64,000 nt of DNA from Natrinema caseinilyticum (GTDB lineage: Archaea; Halobacteriota; Halobacteria; Halobacteriales; Natrialbaceae), in assembly GCF_024227435.1 (NCBI RefSeq), contig NZ_CP100445.1, positions 248,001-312,000 on the forward strand, read 5' to 3'. This document shows, piece by piece, positions 60,096 through 64,000 of the stretch. The notes under the pieces were generated by a model. The model worked only from the letters and a program-made list of their open reading frames with translations. It made no database searches and was not told where the DNA came from. The position numbers were made by a program, and so were the translations under genes. Each line of letters begins with the position of its first letter. The stretch's first letter is position 1.

Positions 60096-60995
60096 TTATT
60101 TCACGGTAACAGCCACAGGTACACTCTTCACATCGAAGACGTGCTCGTTCCCAGTAATCTTCTGCTCGAGCGTGTCCATCGCTTCGGCCATCCGTTTGTA
60201 GAGACGCTTCTCATCGATCGATGCGTCGGCACGTTCCGCTCGCGTTTTCGCATAATGGAGTCGGTTCGAGTGGAACACCGTCCAGTACTCCAGTCGTTCC
60301 GAACTGCTCAATCCCACGGTGTGATAGTTCTCCAGATCCAGCCAGACGTCCGTTGGTTCTGGCGAGAGACGCTTCGTGTGAGTCGGGAGTCGACGGCCGT
60401 GAGTACGATCGCTGCTCCCAGGGATGTCGTCAGTGAGATCGACGACCCACTCCATGTCCTCGTCCGGTGGATAGTGCAGATGCTGTCCGTCTTCGCAGCT
60501 TCGGACCAGGAGATAGCCACCGTCTCGAACGGCCTCCCAGAGGAGCGACAGCACGGATTCCTGGTTCCCGAGATGGTGAAATAGGTACGCGGCGAAGACC
60601 GGGTCGAACGTACCGATATCGGCGTCAGGGAGGTTGTTCACGTCGAGCCAGCGGTATTCGATGTTCGACGCCGCGTACTGGTCCTTGGCGATCTCGAGGG
60701 CATTTCGCGACTGGTCGATGGCGACGACATCGAAGTGGTCGTCGTTTCCGAACCGACTCTTGGTGACCGTTCCGTAGCCACATCCCGCGTCGAGGACGCG
60801 ATACGGTGGCTCGATGTCTCGCTCCTGAAGCTGGTCCACGATTCGCTCGATATTCCGGACGTCCTGTTCGCGATGAATTGCGGCAGACAGTTGCAGTCGA
60901 TCGTGATCCACCTCGACGTCGTACTCGCTCGGTCCATCGTGGTCCGACTCATCCAAAAACGGCTTCTGCGGGTCGGAAAGGAGCTCGTCCATCAT
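60096..60995 (-). CDS. SAM-dependent methyltransferase
   Basis: This 299-residue class I methyltransferase has motif I RVLDAGCGYGTVTKS (about residues 65-79), VVAIDQSRNALEIA, IEYRWLDVNNLPD and FDPVFAAYLFHHLGNQESVL. The start is the ATG at 60995, which overlaps the stop of the upstream unknown gene (ATGA). The substrate is unknown. The tight overlap suggests that the two proteins work together. Confidence 0.85.
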   Translation of the reverse strand: MMDELLSDPQKPFLDESDHDGPSEYDVEVDHDRLQLSAAIHREQDVRNIERIVDQLQERDIEPPYRVLDAGCGYGTVTKSRFGNDDHFDVVAIDQSRNALEIAKDQYAASNIEYRWLDVNNLPDADIGTFDPVFAAYLFHHLGNQESVLSLLWEAVRDGGYLLVRSCEDGQHLHYPPDEDMEWVVDLTDDIPGSSDRTHGRRLPTHTKRLSPEPTDVWLDLENYHTVGLSSSERLEYWTVFHSNRLHYAKTRAERADASIDEKRLYKRMAEAMDTLEQKITGNEHVFDVKSVPVAVTVK

Positions 60996-61450
60996 CCGAG
61001 AGAGGGACTGCTGGAGCCTGCTCTGTACTCTTCTGGCGTTTCGTACGTGAAGTACCCCGTCTTCCGGCACTCCTCCCTGAAGTCCTGGACGGCCGAAAAC
61101 GATTCTGGATCGAGCGTGCTCGTCGGAACGTTCTGCTCCGAGAACCCGATTATCGACGGCGTCTCCCCATCGAGTGCGAGCCGTCGCATCGTCTCGACGA
61201 GGCTCGTTTCGCCCATTCTCGTGTCGTCGACGGTCGTCCAGAACGTCCCCAGGACCGCGTCGATCTCCTCCTCGAGGTCGGCCTTCTCGAGATCGACGTG
61301 AACGGCAGATACCGGCTCGAGGTAGATATCCTGCTTGCGGCCGGTCGAGGAGTTCCAGTCGATGACGACGTCCTTTGCGATAGTTTGCTCCTGGCCGATA
61401 TCGTCGGCCATGGCGAGGAGGACGCGGTACACGGTGGCTTCAGTCGGCAT
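60992..61450 (-). CDS. Unknown protein coupled to the methyltransferase
   Basis: This 152-residue acidic protein has mixed alpha-beta character (ATVYRVLLAMADDIGQEQTIAKDVVIDWNSSTG, LEEEIDAVLGTFWTTVDDTRMGETSLVETMRRLALDGETPSIIGFSEQ). I recognise no family. Its last codon and stop overlap the methyltransferase start, so both come from one mRNA with coupled translation. The start MPTEATVYRV is chosen over a second Met four residues earlier. Confidence 0.6.
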   Translation of the reverse strand: MPTEATVYRVLLAMADDIGQEQTIAKDVVIDWNSSTGRKQDIYLEPVSAVHVDLEKADLEEEIDAVLGTFWTTVDDTRMGETSLVETMRRLALDGETPSIIGFSEQNVPTSTLDPESFSAVQDFREECRKTGYFTYETPEEYRAGSSSPSLG

Positions 61451-61663
61451 CTTTGATTCCAATACAAATTACTACGCAAAATGAGTGGCGGATCGGGGTT
61501 CGGGGAGACGCTATACGTGGTTTTGTTGAAATCTTCGGAGAGAGACTGTCTCGAGCAGTAATGTGACCGGTTTCATCCCCTTCCAAAATCACGGTTTCTC
61601 AGATCCGTTGATCAGACATTTCACGTGGCCTGGCGAGCTGTCGCTCGTTACTCTGTACATCCC

Positions 61664-61879
61664 TCATGACTGTCTCTTCAGACGCATCGCTCGCGTGAAC
61701 AGGCCAGCAGCCACCACAAAATACACGACTGCCGACACGTCGTTTGGGACAGGATCCGTGATGGTATCGGTTAGTGTTGCCACACCATACGCGAAGCTAA
61801 GCAGTGCAAGTCCGAGTTTCACACTCCATGGCAGACGGGATAAGAGGCCGACGCGTGAAGACGTTTTGTCAGTCGCCAT
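61664..61879 (-). CDS. Small two-helix membrane protein
   Basis: This 71-residue protein has two helices (LPWSVKLGLALLSFAYGVATLT and VSAVVYFVVAAGLFTRAMRL). The start MATDKTSSRVGL is chosen at 61879, downstream of the TTATAG/AAATCAAT AT-rich stretch at about 61899-61910. Function is unknown. Confidence 0.6.
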   Translation of the reverse strand: MATDKTSSRVGLLSRLPWSVKLGLALLSFAYGVATLTDTITDPVPNDVSAVVYFVVAAGLFTRAMRLKRQS

Positions 61880-62005
61880 ATATACTCGGAGGGGAGATTG
61901 ATTTATAGTGTTTCGGCCGGATCGAAAAATTAGATATACTCGCACACCGATCTAACGGCTGTTTTATCAGGAAAGCTATCGAGATTATAGTATTCCGAGG
62001 GAGGC

Positions 62006-62251
62006 TTATATGTCGGACGGGTCGAACTGCTCGAGGCCTTCCCGCTCCTCGTCCAATAACTCGCCCTGCAAGTATCGTCGACCGACGCCGGTGATGTGGT
62101 AGTACCCACCGGTCGCGTCTTTCTTCTCGATGAGTCCAGCGGCTTGCAAAATCCGGACGCGCTGCTGGATGGTCCCCTTGGTCGGATCCATGTTCCTGGC
62201 GATGGTCGCGGGCGGGGCCTGAAAGCGAGCGGCTTCGAGAAAGAGATCCGG
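62006..62251 (-). pseudogene. Winged-helix regulator lacking its N-terminus
   Basis: The frame reads PDLFLEAARFQAPPATIARNMDPTKGTIQQRVRILQAAGLIEKKDATGGYYHITGVGRRYLQGELLDEE, a PhiH1-repressor-like winged helix. It starts directly after a TGA that also ends the HTH_10 protein upstream in the same frame, and no start codon precedes the first helix. An ATG at 62191 would give only 61 residues without helix 1. It looks like a gene cut at its 5' end and joined to its neighbour. Confidence 0.6.
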
Positions 62252-62689
62252 TCAACTGTCGAGGATCCCTTCGAGAAGCGCTTCCTCGCCGCGTCTGAGT
62301 AGTTCGTTCGCCGTGCTCGGGGCGCAATCGAGTTCGTCCGCAATCTCTCTGTAGGATGCCTGTCGCGGCATCTCGTAAAATCCGAGTTCGTAAGCGACTT
62401 CGAGGGTTTTTCGTTGTCGGGACGTCAGCCACTCGATTGCGTCGTGTTGCTCGGGGGTGTACTGTCCTACCCACTCGACGGAGAGCGGGATCCGTTCTGT
62501 GACGTCGGTGAAGGCGGCCCGCAACGACTCGCTGGTGGCGATGACGGTGACGGCGACACCATCGTCGGTAATCGAGAGCGGTCGATCGAACAGGATTGCG
62601 TATTTTTCGGCAATAGCAAGCACTTCAGAGAGGCGTTGGACGAGGTGCGCACGCCAGCCGGGCGTGCGCGGCTCGTGCGTCAGCAACAT
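62252..62689 (-). CDS. HTH_10 (Bat-like) regulator, probably 5'-truncated
   Basis: This 145-residue protein has a sensor part (LVQRLSEVLAIAEKYAILFDRPLSITDDGVAVTVIATSES) and a full C-terminal HTH_10: LTSRQRKTLEVAYELGFYEMPRQASYREIADELDCAPSTANELLRRGEEALL. Family members are usually about 210 residues, so some 60 N-terminal residues may be missing. The first codons LLTHEPRTPGWRAHL read as the middle of a domain. It is followed in the same frame by the remains of another regulator. It may still be expressed. Confidence 0.6.
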   Translation of the reverse strand: MLLTHEPRTPGWRAHLVQRLSEVLAIAEKYAILFDRPLSITDDGVAVTVIATSESLRAAFTDVTERIPLSVEWVGQYTPEQHDAIEWLTSRQRKTLEVAYELGFYEMPRQASYREIADELDCAPSTANELLRRGEEALLEGILDS

Positions 62690-63053
62690 CCTCGTCGGAG
62701 TGCAGCGACTTACTTGCCTGGTACTGGTATTACGCGTACGACGACTACCACAACGAGGAGTTCACTGCTGAGCCAGAGTATGTAGCGGTTGGTCAAAAGC
62801 AGGGACAACTCAGTAAGCTACCACGCCCTGAAGGGCGTGGCGTTCCGCGTGGACTTTCCGTCCTAACTATCGAGGCTGTCCAGCGCCGATATCTCGTCGA
62901 CGGGGCAAGTCTCGCTGTCGAGCGTTTCGATCGCTTCTCCTTGGCGATAATGAACGTCTCGAGGAGGTCCTCTCACTTCGAGTCGGATGCATTCGCGCTC
63001 GAAGAATTCGATAGACAGGCTGGCGGTAGTCTCAGGAACGGAGCAGCAATGAG
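62690..63053. other. Gene-less scar with coding remnants
   Basis: On the plus strand 62700-62815 reads DLLAWYWYYAYDDYHNEEF and EPEYVAVGQKQGQLS, an aromatic-rich stretch with no start. On the minus strand a frame ending at 62863 reads LSIEFFERECIRLEV, HYRQGEAIETLD and CPVDEISALDSLDS without a start codon. An IS hairpin lies between them. These look like fragments of lost genes. Confidence 0.4.
62818..62843. mobile_element. IS200/IS605-type hairpin without transposase
   Basis: CCACGCCC, TGAA, GGGCGTGG is a perfect 8-bp stem with a four-base loop (62821-62840). It matches the GCCCTGAAGGGC type found at the ends of IS200/IS605 elements in haloarchaea. No tnpA or tnpB is present. Confidence 0.5.
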
Positions 63054-64000
63054 TTACGATGTTGATGGGGCAAACTCCGGAATCACTTCCCGACGATAGA
63101 GTTCGAGTTGCCCGATGCGTTCAGACGTCGGTCCGACCGGCATCAGAACGAACTTGGTACACCCGGCGGCGACGTAGTTCTGAATCGTGTCAACGCACTC
63201 CGCGGGGGTCCCGAACGCCGTACATTCCTCGAACGTCTCCCTGGAAATACTGAGGTCTCGGCGCTCGAGAACTCGTTCTTGAACTCGACGGGCTCGGTCC
63301 GGGTCCCGATCCACGTGAGACAGCAGAATCACACCGGCTTCGTCACGATCGACCTCTCGTCCGGCCGCCTCACAGTACTCCATCAACCGCTCCAGTTTCG
63401 TACCGAACTCCTGTGGCGACATCAAAGCCGGGAACCAGCCGTCACCGTACTCGGCAACTCTGCGCAGGGCCGCGTCACTATTCCCTCCGATCCAGATGTC
63501 CAGCGCCCCTCGAGCCGGCTTTGGGTTTACCGTCGCACCGTCGAGGTGATAGTGCTCTCCGTCGTAATCGACGTCGTCCTCGGTCCAGAGGCGTCTCAGG
63601 AGTTCGATCGCCTCTCGGAGGTGTTCGGCTCGCTGCTCGGGTGAAATACCCACGACTTCGCAGAGTCGGGGGTCGGCCCCGAGACCGACTGCCATGATCA
63701 CCCGGTCACGCCCTCCCGTGAGATAGTCCAGATTCGCGTAGGTGTTCGCTACGTCGACCGGGTTTCGAGCCGGGAGCGTCAATACGCTGGGCCCCATTTT
63801 GATGTCCTGGGTTCGCGCAGCGATCGCGGACATCAGGACGGTGGGGTCCAGTGCTGGGTGCTCGGACAGAACGTGATCGGGCATCCAGAGTGAATCGATT
63901 CCTAACTCGTCGGCCCGCTCGACGTACCGAAACAGCTCCTCGGGTTCGGGGCATCCGTCGTGAAACTGCCCGAGACCAACGCCGATGGCGATATCGTCCA
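63054..64000 (-). CDS. Luciferase-like (LLM class) oxidoreductase, 5' end outside window
   Basis: The frame is open to the right edge, giving at least 315 residues. It starts within AIGVGLGQFHDGCPEPEELFRYVERADELGIDSLWMPDH and continues with SAIAARTQDIKMGPSVLTLPARNPVDVANTYANLDYLTGGR and IWIGGNSDAALRRVAEYGDGWFP. This is the bacterial-luciferase-like fold; the GR/GxGxGW order resembles F420-dependent members. It probably oxidises or reduces a small molecule with F420 or FMN. CofD at 14000 shows that F420 is made. Confidence 0.88.
   Translation of the reverse strand, partial: DDIAIGVGLGQFHDGCPEPEELFRYVERADELGIDSLWMPDHVLSEHPALDPTVLMSAIAARTQDIKMGPSVLTLPARNPVDVANTYANLDYLTGGRDRVIMAVGLGADPRLCEVVGISPEQRAEHLREAIELLRRLWTEDDVDYDGEHYHLDGATVNPKPARGALDIWIGGNSDAALRRVAEYGDGWFPALMSPQEFGTKLERLMEYCEAAGREVDRDEAGVILLSHVDRDPDRARRVQERVLERRDLSISRETFEECTAFGTPAECVDTIQNYVAAGCTKFVLMPVGPTSERIGQLELYRREVIPEFAPSTS

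Noticed and set aside
59971-60201. 76-codon frame at the 3' end of the methyltransferase
   Set aside because: It overlaps the methyltransferase on the opposite strand and has no protein-like composition.

Overview
The window is a piece of a haloarchaeal chromosome. The evidence is high GC with strong GC bias at third positions, acidic proteins, mostly leaderless start codons with a TATA-like box 25-30 bases upstream, and archaeal-type genes: ribosomal protein S17e, aMBF1, archaeal DNA ligase, CofD, archaeal triosephosphate isomerase, HTH_10 (Bat-like) regulators and a tRNA-Trp with a box C/D guide intron. The gene content suits the Natrialba/Natrinema/Haloterrigena group, but the sequence alone does not fix the genus.

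Layout. 1-4.9 kb: terminal oxidase genes (subunit I, cut by the left edge, and subunit III) and a geranylgeranyl-reductase-type flavoprotein. 5-16.5 kb: housekeeping and cofactor genes: D-2-hydroxyacid dehydrogenase, UspA, asd, S17e, a Na+/H+ antiporter, a CitG-like/DUF447 overlapping pair, a cupin, a receiver-only protein lacking its phospho-acceptor Asp, a Dus-like barrel and cofD. 15-18 kb: two divergent paralogous FAD-linked oxidases. 18-25.9 kb: a GCS2-like ligase, DNA ligase, the hisC/adenylate kinase/CDP-alcohol transferase operon, aMBF1 and tpiA. 26-28 kb: a TIR-domain protein with a C-terminal zinc ribbon, flanked on both sides by genes that each carry one in-frame TGA. 28-43.7 kb: thiolase plus a Cys-less HMG-CoA-synthase-like/DUF35 fusion, DHH phosphoesterase, Hsp20, DJ-1/PfpI, a TetR-MATE efflux operon with a palindromic operator, an orphan YcaO protein, cupin, CMP kinase-like protein and guaB. 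43.9-44.1 kb: eight tandem 23-bp repeats. 45.4 kb: tRNA-Trp.

From about 46 kb rightwards the region is accessory. It holds IS200/IS605-type end hairpins, a 3' fragment of a P-type ATPase, two genes with single-base frameshifts, a heme-copper-oxidase-like membrane protein beside small membrane proteins, an RND exporter, and a metal module (ArsR-like regulator, CopZ-like chaperone, P1B ATPase with a CPG motif, FmdE-like protein). An enolase-superfamily protein and a methyltransferase coupled to an unknown protein follow. The 62-63 kb stretch is a scar of truncated regulators and an IS hairpin, followed by a luciferase-like monooxygenase cut by the right edge.

The most interesting points are the TIR-zinc-ribbon protein and its two nonsense-interrupted neighbours, the degenerate receiver, the Cys-less HMGCS-like/DUF35 fusion beside a thiolase, the orphan YcaO protein, the 23-bp repeat block, and the cluster of decayed genes between 46 and 63 kb.
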